Part shown: one piece after another, positions 37,675 through 45,561 of the stretch
Layout of the letters: each line of letters opens with the position of its first letter
Numbering within the stretch: position 1 is the stretch's first letter
NCBI RefSeq assembly: GCF_000442275.2
Contig: NZ_KE557306.1
Coordinates: 548,667-612,666 of the forward strand
Reading direction: 5' to 3'
DNA length: 64,000 nucleotides
From: Litoreibacter arenae DSM 19593
GTDB lineage: Bacteria; Pseudomonadota; Alphaproteobacteria; Rhodobacterales; Rhodobacteraceae
Program-made: the position numbers and the translations under genes
The notes under the pieces: model-generated
Database searches by the model: none
Told to the model about the DNA's origin: nothing
The model's input: the letters and a program-made list of their open reading frames with translations, nothing else

Positions 37675-39063
37675 ATGTTTTTCAAAAATATTACAATGGC
37701 TTGTGCCGCGGCGGCGTTGATGACCGTTCCGGCGACTCGCGTGGCCGCAGACGGGCGTGATTTCGCCGCAGGCATCGTGGCGGGGGTTGTCGGCTCCGCA
37801 ATCGTGCGCAATGCGAACAAACAAAAGCGCGTCGTGCGCCAGAAAACCTACCGTAAGGCGGCGCCTGCCGTGCCGTCCTATGTGCGTCAGGAACGCCGCG
37901 ATATCCAGACCTCGCTGAACTATTTCGGCTTCCCGGCAGGGACCGCCGACGGGGTGTTGGGCCGCAAGTCCCGTGCCGCGATTTCCAGCTATCAGGCACA
38001 TATGGGCTATCCCGCGACCGGACAGCTGACCGACTACGAAAAGAACTTCCTGCTGCAAAGCTACAGCCGCGCCATGGCGGGCGGCATTCTGACGTCGCAG
38101 CAGATTGCCGGCAATCCGGCGGGACCGCGTGGTCTGTTGACCCAGTACCGCAATGAGGCGGCGGGTATCACCAGCGCCGGAGTGACTGCTGTGGCACCGG
38201 CAACGACAGTCGTCGTCGCCCCGCAACCGCAGATGGTGCAACCCCAAGTTTTGGGTGGCACGACGACCACGACCACCACGGTGACGGCGGTCGCAGGTGC
38301 GGCTGATGCTGGTGCGGACACCTCGTCGGGCAGCGCCTTGCCCAGCTTCATGGGGCAGACCACGGCCGTGTCGTTGGCGTCGCACTGCAATCAGGTGTCG
38401 CTGCTGACCTCGACCAATGGCGGGTTCCTGACTGCGGATACGATGGTTGACGCCAATCTGGCCCTGAACGAGCAGTTCTGCCTCGCGCGGACCTATGCGA
38501 TCGCCGAGGGCGAGAAGCTGGCGTCCAAAATCCAAGGCTTCTCGACCGCACAGATCGAACAGCAATGCGAAGGCTTCGGCCCCGCGCTGAAAGAGCATGT
38601 CGCCGCAATGTCGCTCAAGCCGCATAGCGCGGTGATGCAGGACGTGTCGGGCTTTGTGCTGAATTCGGGCATGTCGCCGGTGCAGCTGGCGGGCACCGCC
38701 AAGATCTGCCTGTCGGTCGGCTATCGCACGGATAACATGGACGTGGCGCTCGGCTCTGCGTTGCTGCTGTCGGTGCTGGGCGAGCAAGCCTATGGCGAGT
38801 TGATGGGCCACCATTTGGCGCAAGGCTTCGGCGTGTCCAAACGCGCTGACCTGTCGCTGGCATGGTATGATATGGGCCTGACCGCAATCGAGAACGGCGC
38901 CACGCCGGTCTTCGCGCCCGGCCAGCCGGAACGCAACGCGCTGCTGCGCAAGGCGTCCGTCACTCTGGGTGGCAACAGCTCCGCGCAGGCGCTGCCGCAG
39001 GTGCAGCCCGCATCGGCCCTGCCGATCTTCAAGGTCAGCCGTAAACAGGCTGGCATAAGTTAA
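37675..39063 (+). CDS. Secreted protein with peptidoglycan-binding domain
   Basis: This 462-aa protein has a signal peptide (MFFKNITMACAAAALMTVPA..VAA). A peptidoglycan-binding_1 domain follows (RRDIQTSLNYFGFPAGTADG, then LGRKSRAAISSYQAHMGYPA, about 80-130). A Thr/Ala/Val-rich linker with a run of Thr (about 175-225) leads to a conserved helical C-terminal domain with paired cysteines (SHCNQVS, EQFCLA, EQQCEG, AKICLS). The start at 37675 has AGGAGG six bases upstream. It probably acts at the cell wall; the exact role is unknown. A strong terminator follows. Confidence 0.85.
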   Translation: MFFKNITMACAAAALMTVPATRVAADGRDFAAGIVAGVVGSAIVRNANKQKRVVRQKTYRKAAPAVPSYVRQERRDIQTSLNYFGFPAGTADGVLGRKSRAAISSYQAHMGYPATGQLTDYEKNFLLQSYSRAMAGGILTSQQIAGNPAGPRGLLTQYRNEAAGITSAGVTAVAPATTVVVAPQPQMVQPQVLGGTTTTTTTVTAVAGAADAGADTSSGSALPSFMGQTTAVSLASHCNQVSLLTSTNGGFLTADTMVDANLALNEQFCLARTYAIAEGEKLASKIQGFSTAQIEQQCEGFGPALKEHVAAMSLKPHSAVMQDVSGFVLNSGMSPVQLAGTAKICLSVGYRTDNMDVALGSALLLSVLGEQAYGELMGHHLAQGFGVSKRADLSLAWYDMGLTAIENGATPVFAPGQPERNALLRKASVTLGGNSSAQALPQVQPASALPIFKVSRKQAGIS

Positions 39064-39066
39064 ATC

Positions 39067-39101
39067 AAGGCCGGGGGTGCATCGCATCTCCGGCCTTTTT
39101 T
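39067..39101 (+). terminator. Intrinsic terminator of the peptidoglycan-binding gene
   Basis: AAGGCCGG pairs with CCGGCCTT across a 15-base loop, followed by six T. It lies three bases after the stop codon. Confidence 0.9.
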
Positions 39102-39172
39102 CGTGGATGCGTTTTTCCGCTTCACAAGGGCGGGGGGGCAGGCTAGAACGCCGCCCACATCCCTATGATTTT

Positions 39173-39259
39173 GCGGTCGTGGCGGAATTGGTAGACGCGC
39201 AGCGTTGAGGTCGCTGTTCTGTAACAAGAGTGAGGGTTCGAGTCCCTCCGACCGCACCA
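39173..39259 (+). tRNA. tRNA-Leu (anticodon GAG)
   Basis: The acceptor GCGGTCG pairs with CGACCGC, followed by discriminator A and an encoded CCA. The D-arm region reads TGGCGGAATTGGTAGACGC, typical of Leu. The anticodon stem CAGCG/CGCTG holds the loop TTGAGGT, giving GAG. There is a long class II variable arm, and the T-loop is GGTTCGAGTCC. A lower-G+C block starts just after it. Confidence 0.97.
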
Positions 39260-39428
39260 ATATGGGTCCCTTGCAGACCTGGTCTTCAAGTATCACAGGC
39301 ATCTGGCGCTTCCCTCGGAAAAATACCGGAACACCAAGAGTACACCTGCTTTTTCGAAGACCGGTTTTCAAAGTTTAAGAAACGACACTCCCAATCTCAG
39401 GTGGGCGGACTTATTGTCCCATTCTACA

Positions 39429-39500
39429 TGAACAAAAGTTCATCTAGGCCAAACTGAACCTTTGTCGGGTATCATTAACCCGCTTGGGCTGTCATTCAAT
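39429..39500 (+). promoter_or_regulatory. Conserved dyad promoter element, copy 1 (upstream of PepSY-like Gly/Asn-rich gene)
   Basis: GTTCA-N12-TGAAC lies at 39438-39459. A 31-base core (39435-39465) differs from the copy at 40734-40764 in only three places, and TGTCATTCAAT recurs about 31 bases beyond the dyad in both. A second half-site just upstream makes TGAAC-AAAA-GTTCA (39429-39442). The size and symmetry fit a LuxR-type operator overlapping a promoter. The rest of the 336-base gap from the tRNA to the gene holds nothing else I can support. Confidence 0.7.
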
Positions 39501-39595
39501 GAGACAGATTGCTGAAACTGCATTACTGGCGTTTAGAGATCTGTCACATCATCTGGTGACCCAAAAGGCCGCGCGTCATAACTGAGGAACTAACA

Positions 39596-39991
39596 ATGAT
39601 TCAACGAGCACTGATGGCCTTGGGCGTAGTGTCGAGCCTTTCGGCTGGGCCGGCTTTTGCAAACCCGACGGACGACGCGGTTCTGGCGCTTCAAAAGCAA
39701 GGATATGTGCGCATCGAAACGTCCCGCACTCTTCTGGGCAAAACACGTATCGTCGCGACCCGAAAAGGGAGAACACGTGAAATCATTATGCAGACGCGAT
39801 CAGGTATAATCTTGCGCGATTATACGAAAGCAGTTTCTAATGGGAAGACGAAGACTGGCCAAGCGGGCAAGGCCAAGAACAAAGGGAATGGCAATGGCGG
39901 TGGCAACGCAGGTGGTAACCGCGACGGCAATGGCGGTGGTAACGGCGGCGGCAATGGCGGTGGTAACGGCGGCGGTAACGGCAAGAATTAG
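39596..39991 (+). CDS. Secreted PepSY-like protein with Gly/Asn-rich tail
   Basis: This 131-aa protein has a signal peptide (MIQRALMALGVVSSLSAGPAFA). A PepSY-like unit follows (LQKQGYVRIETSRTLLGKTR, then REIIMQTRSGIILRDY, about 33-77), and the low-complexity tail is of the form GGGNGGGNGGGNG (about 95-131). PepSY units are usually small inhibitory or binding modules outside the cell. The ATG has GAGGA 8 bases upstream. The LuxR-type gene follows by 30 bases, so the two are probably one operon under the dyad element. Confidence 0.8.
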   Translation: MIQRALMALGVVSSLSAGPAFANPTDDAVLALQKQGYVRIETSRTLLGKTRIVATRKGRTREIIMQTRSGIILRDYTKAVSNGKTKTGQAGKAKNKGNGNGGGNAGGNRDGNGGGNGGGNGGGNGGGNGKN

Positions 39992-40021
39992 TGACACGCA
40001 GGCAATTACTCGTTTTCGCTC

Positions 40022-40543
40022 ATGACCGGAAAGATTCTGATCGTTGCACTTGCTGTACAAGTTATTTCCGCAGTCTTTTTCCTCGCAGATAGTTTGATTT
40101 CAATATTTGATCTAAGGGCCAATCCCATCGACTGGCGGGTCAAAGAACTGTTGGAAATTTCGGCCGCTATCGGGCTTCTCATTGGCTCGGCTCTTGGTGC
40201 GGTGGCGGTACGTTACGTACTGGCTGCATCCAACAAAGCCGAGGCTGGCATCAGGGTGGCTTCCGGTGCATTCCACGAAATGATGGAAGAGAACTTTGAG
40301 AATTGGGGCTTGTCGGTTTCCGAGCGTGATATCGCGATGTTGATGCTGAAGGGGCTGTCGATCCGAGAGATCGCCGCTATCCGCGAGAGTTCAGAAGGGA
40401 CCGTGAAATCCCATTCAAATGCGCTCTACCGCAAGGCAAATGTGACCGGGCGGGGCCAACTGCAAAGCATCTTTATCGAGGATTTGATGGATGGCGGCGT
40501 GGCTCCAAGAGCTCGCGACAAAACGCCAGTGAGATCAGATTGA
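40022..40543 (+). CDS. Membrane-tethered LuxR-type transcriptional regulator
   Basis: This 173-aa protein has two predicted membrane helices (ILIVALAVQVISAVFFLADS at 5-24 and LLEISAAIGLLIGSALGAVA near 43-62). After a short linker comes a GerE/LuxR helix-turn-helix (LSVSERDIAMLMLKGLSIRE, IAAIRESSEGTVKSHSNALY, residues about 98-150). No receiver or autoinducer domain is present. It lies between two genes with the same dyad promoter element, so it is the best candidate to bind that element; this is inference. No good ribosome binding site is seen, which suggests coupling to the upstream gene. Confidence 0.82.
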   Translation: MTGKILIVALAVQVISAVFFLADSLISIFDLRANPIDWRVKELLEISAAIGLLIGSALGAVAVRYVLAASNKAEAGIRVASGAFHEMMEENFENWGLSVSERDIAMLMLKGLSIREIAAIRESSEGTVKSHSNALYRKANVTGRGQLQSIFIEDLMDGGVAPRARDKTPVRSD

Positions 40544-40705
40544 TTTCAGGTCTGTTTCTGTTGGCATCTTTCCGTTTACCTGCCGATGCTTGGATAAATC
40601 CGGTTTACCTTGATTGCTGTGCAATCAGCCAGCCATCCGTGCCTCAGGTATCGGGACTGCGCGAGGGTCAGCTTCAAGCCGAATTCCTGCTAGCTGTCGG
40701 GCGTA

Positions 40706-40800
40706 TGAACTAAAGTTGCACGCGGCGTTTACTAAAGTTCATCTGGGCCAATCTGAACATTTGTTAAGTATCCAAGCCGGTTAAGGGATGTCATTCAATT
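40706..40800 (+). promoter_or_regulatory. Conserved dyad promoter element, copy 2 (upstream of large Gly/Asn-rich gene)
   Basis: GTTCA-N12-TGAAC lies at 40737-40758 with the same spacing as copy 1, inside the 31-base core 40734-40764. TGAAC-TAAA-GTT (40706-40717) gives an imperfect second site, and ACTAAAGTT occurs twice (40709-40717 and 40731-40739). TGTCATTCAAT follows at the same distance as in copy 1, one base longer. The regulated gene starts at 40830. Confidence 0.7.
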
Positions 40801-40829
40801 GTTAAATCAATTCAGAAGGTGAGATTGCC

Positions 40830-41990
40830 ATGAAACTTCTCCATGTAGTAACCGCAGCGGCTGTTGCACTTGGCGCACCGGCGTTGGTAGACGGCTCTGG
40901 AATTCCCGCGCTTGACGAATACGGTGTGGCCCATGCGGGTAAGGGAAACGGCAATGGTGGCGGTAACGGGGGCGGCAATGGCAAAGGCGGCGGCGGCAAT
41001 GGCGGTGGCGGCAACGGCGGCGGCAAAGCAAGCAAGAGCGATGGTAAAGCTGACAAAGCGTCAGCTCGCGCGGCTGGCCGACAAAGTAAGGCCGTGTCAC
41101 GTGGTGGCACCCGAAAGTCCGCTGCGCGCGGCGGCGGACAGCTAAAAACGAAGTTCAATAACGCGCTGACAAAGCTGGGTCTGAAGAAAAAGAAGACCCG
41201 CGTTTCAAGCGGCGTGCGCACGGCTCCTAAGAAGACGGTAAAGCCAACGCGCCAAGTGCAGAAGGCCCGTGCACCTCAAGTTGCAAGGCCGGTTGCCGCG
41301 CCACGCGAGAAGAATCTTCATGCCCAGCTCAAGGGGCTGAACTCGCTCAATCGGAATGCCAACGGGTTCTTTAACGGCAATGACCCGAAACTAGAGACCC
41401 TGCGCGCATATGTTGCCTCCAGCGCTGCATTTGCAGGATTGGAAAGCGTTGTGTCCTTGGCGCAATCGGACTTGGCCGACAGCCAAGCCGTGCTTGATGA
41501 CGTGGTTGCCGAATTGGAACTGTCCTCTGACGATCTGACAGAACAACGTTCTGAATTGGAGAGCCTGCAAGAGGTCCTGTTGGCCGATGAGCCAGAACTT
41601 GATGACCCGGCGCGCTCAGATTGGGAAGCGGAACTTGCTACGGTGGAAAGCGGGCTTGATGCCGTGGCTGAAGTAGATGCAGCCAGCGAAGCGGTTGCTT
41701 CTGCCGAGGAAGCTCTGGAAGAGGCCGAGGATGATGTGTCCGAAAACGCACTGCGCGATGCGATTGCGGCCTCTATGAATTCAACTGGCAACGGTACGGT
41801 TGCTGGCGATGACCTTTCAGACGAGGTCGTGGATTTTGTATCGGACAAGCTTGGTATCGGTGACACAGTAGGCTTTATCAACGTAGCCGTTGAAAAGGCT
41901 GAGGCTGAAGAAGAGCTGGCCGAAGAAAGTGATGGCTCGGCAGGAGATGATCCAGCTGAAGATGAACTCATTGTAACTGAGCCTCTCTAG
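40830..41990 (+). CDS. Secreted Gly/Asn-rich, charge-segregated protein
   Basis: This 386-aa protein has an N-terminal signal-like segment (MKLLHVVTAAAVALGAPAL). Next is a Gly/Asn run (about 38-66), then a strongly basic Lys/Arg/Ser region (about 66-165). The long C-terminal half is acidic, helical and probably coiled-coil (LDDVVAELELSSDDLTEQRS, DAASEAVASAEEALEEAEDD). I know no function. The mix of a basic half and an acidic half, with a flexible Gly/Asn linker, could suit a matrix or surface-layer protein; this is inference. A GAAGGTGAG site lies before the ATG. G+C is below the window average. Confidence 0.75.
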   Translation: MKLLHVVTAAAVALGAPALVDGSGIPALDEYGVAHAGKGNGNGGGNGGGNGKGGGGNGGGGNGGGKASKSDGKADKASARAAGRQSKAVSRGGTRKSAARGGGQLKTKFNNALTKLGLKKKKTRVSSGVRTAPKKTVKPTRQVQKARAPQVARPVAAPREKNLHAQLKGLNSLNRNANGFFNGNDPKLETLRAYVASSAAFAGLESVVSLAQSDLADSQAVLDDVVAELELSSDDLTEQRSELESLQEVLLADEPELDDPARSDWEAELATVESGLDAVAEVDAASEAVASAEEALEEAEDDVSENALRDAIAASMNSTGNGTVAGDDLSDEVVDFVSDKLGIGDTVGFINVAVEKAEAEEELAEESDGSAGDDPAEDELIVTEPL

Positions 41991-42049
41991 CGACGATCTG
42001 CCAATCAACGCGTGAGTGAAATAAAACCAAGGCCAAGAAGGAGACTAAC

Positions 42050-42118
42050 ATGCTGTCCTCTACAACTGTTTTGAGCTGCGCTGTAGTACTTGGGGTTTGG
42101 ATAACTCTGGTGATCTAG
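42050..42118 (+). CDS. Possible 22-residue hydrophobic peptide
   Basis: A short frame starting MLSSTTVLSCAVVLGVW encodes 22 residues that would form one membrane helix. An AAGGAG site lies 7 bases before the ATG, better than that of many longer genes here. It sits 60 bases after the Gly/Asn-rich gene and may belong to its transcript. The remainder of the 41991-42309 gap holds no gene I can support. Confidence 0.4.
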   Translation: MLSSTTVLSCAVVLGVWITLVI

Positions 42119-42309
42119 CGAGTATCGTTGACGCCTGCCAATGAAAATGGACCTTGGCTCCCAATGACGGACTTTGAATGGGGCGTTGAGGCAGGCGTCG
42201 CCGTTGCACGCGCGGGGGACGCCGAAGTGATCCTCGTGATTTGCCGTAGGCTCAATTCTCTGCTCAACTGGAAACATCCAGATAGATTAGCAGGAAGTAG
42301 AGACCCAAT

Positions 42310-42669
42310 ATGGTCAATGTTCTGGGAATCGGCGGGGTTTTCTTCAGGTCGGAAAACCCGAGCGCCCTAGCTGAATGGTATCAAGCCCACCTCGGGATTG
42401 ATCCTGCACCAACCTCCGCGACAATGACGCCGTGGACCACGCAGGGAGGCGTCACTGTCTTTGCTCCGTTTGCCCAAGACACTGATTACTTTCCCGAAAA
42501 CCAAGCGTTCATGCTGAATTTTCGCGTCGACAACCTTGATGCCGCGATTGCCGAGCTTACCGCCGCAGGTGTCGATTGCGGCGATATCGAGAGCATGGAC
42601 GGGGTCGGGAGATTCACACGCATTCACGATCCAGAGGGCAACCCGATTGAACTTTGGGAGCCGGCTTGA
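42310..42669 (+). CDS. VOC family protein (glyoxalase/bleomycin resistance fold)
   Basis: This 119-aa protein has the VOC pattern: GIGGVFFRSENPSALAEWYQ at the start, MLNFRVDNLDAAIAELTAAG in the middle, and FTRIHDPEGNPIELWEP at the end with the metal-type Glu. Substrate is unknown. It marks the return to normal base composition after the lower-G+C block. Confidence 0.87.
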   Translation: MVNVLGIGGVFFRSENPSALAEWYQAHLGIDPAPTSATMTPWTTQGGVTVFAPFAQDTDYFPENQAFMLNFRVDNLDAAIAELTAAGVDCGDIESMDGVGRFTRIHDPEGNPIELWEPA

Positions 42670-42688
42670 TCGGAACCAAGTCTCAGGT

Positions 42689-42716
42689 ATGGGCGAAGCC
42701 CGTAAGCTTCGCCCAT
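42689..42716. repeat. Perfect 11-bp hairpin between convergent genes
   Basis: ATGGGCGAAGC pairs perfectly with GCTTCGCCCAT around a 6-base loop. It lies between the VOC gene and the convergent beta-barrel gene and has no T run. It may act as a two-way terminator or RNA stabiliser. Confidence 0.6.
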
Positions 42717-42729
42717 AACGGAGTTTTCG

Positions 42730-43725
42730 TCAGAACTGCCAGAAATACGCGGCACTTGCCCCCACGGTCGTCGTGCCTTCGGATGTGCGCGAGACGTTTG
42801 CGCCAAGGTTCAGTGCGCCGACGTCGCTCAGGATGGTCACGCCACCGCTGATGCGCGGGGTGGTGAAGCTGTCGATATTGCCGAAGCCGTCATCGTTGCG
42901 CACATAGTCGATCTCGAAGCCTGCTGTCGGCAGATAGGTCAGGTTGCCACGGTCGATCGGGTTGTAGTTGATACCCGTGCCGATGGTGGCGACGAAGCTT
43001 TTGATCTCGGTCGGGGCATAGGCCACGACGGGAGCCACGCTGGTGAAGGCAGGCAGATCCTCGCGGGAGGAGGCGATGCTGATGAAGGGGGACAACTCTG
43101 CGCTCCGCAACGGGACGCTGCCGGTCAGGGTCAGGTTGCCGAAGGTCTTGTCGCCCTCGAACTGCCCGCCATCGACCGTGTAATCCGGCCTTGCAAACCC
43201 GATGAAGCCGTCAAGGCTGAGGCGGTCGGACAACTGCGTCGAGAAGTATGGACCCACCGCAACGCCTTTCGCCTTGACGCGCTGCCCGCTGGGAAGGTCA
43301 ACATTGGAGCGGTTGTATCCCGCGAGCAGACCCACAATCGTACTGCTGCCGACCAAGGCGTCTACCCCGAAAATCAGGTTGCCGGAGGTGCCCGAATACG
43401 TGCCGTTCATTCGCTTGGTGTCCAGCGATCCCCATATCGAGGACAGGCCACCCCATACAGGCGCAGTGCCGCCGCTCAACGTTGTGTCGTCCTGCGCGAC
43501 AAAAGACAGCCGCGTCGTCGAGCTGCGCCGCTGTGCTATGGCGTTGCGGAAACTGGAGATAGCGTCGCGGTAGCTGGCTAGGTTATTCCCTGTGATCGAG
43601 CCGATACCGGCATTCAGCTCCCCTTCCGGCTCGTTGGGCCGCGTCTGTGCGCTGGCCAGCTGGGCAAGGGCCAGCATGGCGAGGGTGGAAAATGCGATTG
43701 TTCTGAGCAGCGATACGAGTGTCAT
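42730..43725 (-). CDS. Outer-membrane beta-barrel protein, autotransporter-barrel type
   Basis: This 331-aa protein has a signal peptide (MTLVSLLRTIAFSTLAMLAL..ASA). The remainder alternates amphipathic strands with glycine turns, as in an autotransporter barrel: FGVDALVGSSTIVGLLAGYN, AVGPYFSTQLSDRLSLDGFI and the C-terminal ...VGASAAYFWQF ending in Phe, the BamA recognition signal. There is hardly any passenger domain. The start at 43725 was chosen from the signal peptide. Confidence 0.78.
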   Translation of the reverse strand: MTLVSLLRTIAFSTLAMLALAQLASAQTRPNEPEGELNAGIGSITGNNLASYRDAISSFRNAIAQRRSSTTRLSFVAQDDTTLSGGTAPVWGGLSSIWGSLDTKRMNGTYSGTSGNLIFGVDALVGSSTIVGLLAGYNRSNVDLPSGQRVKAKGVAVGPYFSTQLSDRLSLDGFIGFARPDYTVDGGQFEGDKTFGNLTLTGSVPLRSAELSPFISIASSREDLPAFTSVAPVVAYAPTEIKSFVATIGTGINYNPIDRGNLTYLPTAGFEIDYVRNDDGFGNIDSFTTPRISGGVTILSDVGALNLGANVSRTSEGTTTVGASAAYFWQF

Positions 43726-43835
43726 GGAAAGAACCTTGGTTACAGCAATGTCGAACCTTACCGCACTTACCCTGCGTAAACTAGCGAAGCATTCGAGCCT
43801 TTGGCAAAAAACCGCGTATCGGGGGCGTTCTTTGG

Positions 43836-44765
43836 TTAAGGAAGCAGCGCCAGCCACACCCACAACGTCAAGATCGACAGGGCGGTTGAGATCAGCACCG
43901 CCGAGGCGGCGACCCGTTTGGCGACCCCGTACATGTTGGCGAACACATAGGCGTTCACGCCCGGTGCCATTGCCGATGTCAGCACGGCGGAACGAAACGC
44001 GTCGATGCCAATGCCCGAAGCCCCCGCGACCAGCCATGTCAGGCTTGGCTGCACCACCAGCATCAAGGCGCAGACCATGATGACGGGGCCGGTGTCGCCC
44101 TCCAGCTTGTAGCGGGCCAGCACACCGCCCAGCCCGAAGATCGCCGCAGGCAGGGCGGCGCGGATCATCAGGTCCAGCGCGTCGGTCAGCACGCCGGGCA
44201 GGGGCAGGGAGGTCAGGTTGACCACAAAGCCCAGCCCGATGCCGATGATCAACGCGTTATGAGTGATCTCGCGCCACACGGCGCGGGACGTGCGCCATAG
44301 TCCGCTGCCACGATTGCGAACAACCTCCATCACGGTGATGCCGACGCAGTAGCAAAACGGCGCGTTGATCGCGATTATGGCGTAGTTGGGCGACAGCGCA
44401 TCCTCGCCATAGGCGCGTTCTGTGATCGGCAGGCCGAGCAGCACGGCGTTGGAGAACAGGCAGCAAAAGCCGATGGCGATGCTGTCCTCCCAAGGGCGCC
44501 CGAAAATCAGGCGCGCACCGAACGTGCCAAGGGTGAAGCCCGTCAGTGCGGACAGGTAGTAGGACACCAGCAGACGCGGCTCGAAATAGACGTCCAGCTC
44601 CAGCTCCGCGATGCCGCGAAACAGCAGGCAGGGGATGGCGAAGGTCTGGGTGAACTTCATCAGCGCATCTGCGCCGTCATCTGAGAACAGGCCACGTTTG
44701 ACCGCGATGAAGCCCGCCCCGATGACCAGAAACACCGGCAGGATCACCTCGATCAGTGCGCCCAT
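43836..44765 (-). CDS. AEC family transporter (auxin efflux carrier type)
   Basis: This 309-aa protein has about ten membrane helices with the central Asn/Pro break typical of AEC carriers (INAPFCYCVGITVMEVV). Such carriers export organic acids or related anions; the substrate is unknown. It is the last gene of a long minus-strand operon, one base after the MBL hydrolase stop. Confidence 0.88.
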   Translation of the reverse strand: MGALIEVILPVFLVIGAGFIAVKRGLFSDDGADALMKFTQTFAIPCLLFRGIAELELDVYFEPRLLVSYYLSALTGFTLGTFGARLIFGRPWEDSIAIGFCCLFSNAVLLGLPITERAYGEDALSPNYAIIAINAPFCYCVGITVMEVVRNRGSGLWRTSRAVWREITHNALIIGIGLGFVVNLTSLPLPGVLTDALDLMIRAALPAAIFGLGGVLARYKLEGDTGPVIMVCALMLVVQPSLTWLVAGASGIGIDAFRSAVLTSAMAPGVNAYVFANMYGVAKRVAASAVLISTALSILTLWVWLALLP

Positions 44766-44766
44766 C

Positions 44767-45561
44767 TTACAGGTCGTATTCGATAATCATGCCGTCATAG
44801 GCGGGGGTGACGTTGTCCGGCGTCTCGGCCTCCACCGTGGCGTAGTCCAGATCAATATGCATGTTGGTGATGACAGCCTGCTTGGGGGCCAGCTTCTCGA
44901 TCCACTTCAGTGTATTTTCCAGATGCGAATGGCTGGGATGCGGCGAGCGGCGCAGCGCGTCGATGATGAAGCAGTCCAGCCCCTGAAGTGCCGCCCATGT
45001 CTCGTCGTAGAACTTCGCCACATCGGGTAAGTAGGCCAAGCCACCAACACGGAAGCCAAGCGCGTCGATGGTGCCGTGATTGGCGCGGAACGGGGCCAGC
45101 GGGATCGTCCCGCCGGGCCCCTTGATCTCGATCAGCCCCTTGATGGACCGCAGCGTCAGGATCGGCGGGTAGGGGGAGCCTTCGGGCTGCACGAACGCAT
45201 AACCGAAGCGCGAGATCAGGTTGTCGGTGGTGTCGCCATCAGCCCAGACCTTCAGGCGTTCCTTCATGTTGAACACGATCATCCGCAGATCGTCGATGCC
45301 GTGCATGTGATCCGCGTGGGAGTGGGTATAGACCACCCCGTCCAAGCGCCCGACGCCCGCGTCCAGAAGCTGCGAGCGCAGGTCCGGCGAGGTGTCGATC
45401 AGCACGGAGGTGGTGCCATTGGGTCCGATCTGCTCGATCAGGAGGGAGCAGCGGCGGCGCACATTCCGGGGGTTGTTGGGGTCGCAATCGCCCCAATGCC
45501 CGCCAAGGCGCGGCACCCCGCCAGACGAGCCGCAGCCCAATATGGTGAACCGGCGCTTCAT
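44767..45561 (-). CDS. MBL-fold metallohydrolase (PhnP-like phosphodiesterase)
   Basis: This 264-aa protein has the metallo-beta-lactamase motif THSHADHMHG (His/Asp metal ligands), a second His in FRANHGTIDALGF, Asp in IIDALRRSPHPSHSH, and a late His in NMHIDLDY. GCGSSGGVPRLGGHWGDCDP near the start is typical of the PhnP/lipoate-type subgroup. It overlaps tatD by four bases, a pairing common in proteobacteria. Confidence 0.88.
   Translation of the reverse strand: MKRRFTILGCGSSGGVPRLGGHWGDCDPNNPRNVRRRCSLLIEQIGPNGTTSVLIDTSPDLRSQLLDAGVGRLDGVVYTHSHADHMHGIDDLRMIVFNMKERLKVWADGDTTDNLISRFGYAFVQPEGSPYPPILTLRSIKGLIEIKGPGGTIPLAPFRANHGTIDALGFRVGGLAYLPDVAKFYDETWAALQGLDCFIIDALRRSPHPSHSHLENTLKWIEKLAPKQAVITNMHIDLDYATVEAETPDNVTPAYDGMIIEYDL

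Noticed and set aside
39890..39988. Gly/Asn coding repeats as a CRISPR or satellite array
   Set aside because: The repeat is a short in-frame GGN/AAY run within a secreted protein gene, with no spacers.
39173..42310. Mobile island integrated at tRNA-Leu
   Set aside because: G+C is lower after the tRNA, but no integrase gene and no second copy of the tRNA end were found near 42.3 kb, so transfer is only suspected.
42128..42370. 80-codon open frame before the VOC gene
   Set aside because: It lacks a ribosome binding site, overlaps the VOC gene in another frame, and its composition is not gene-like.
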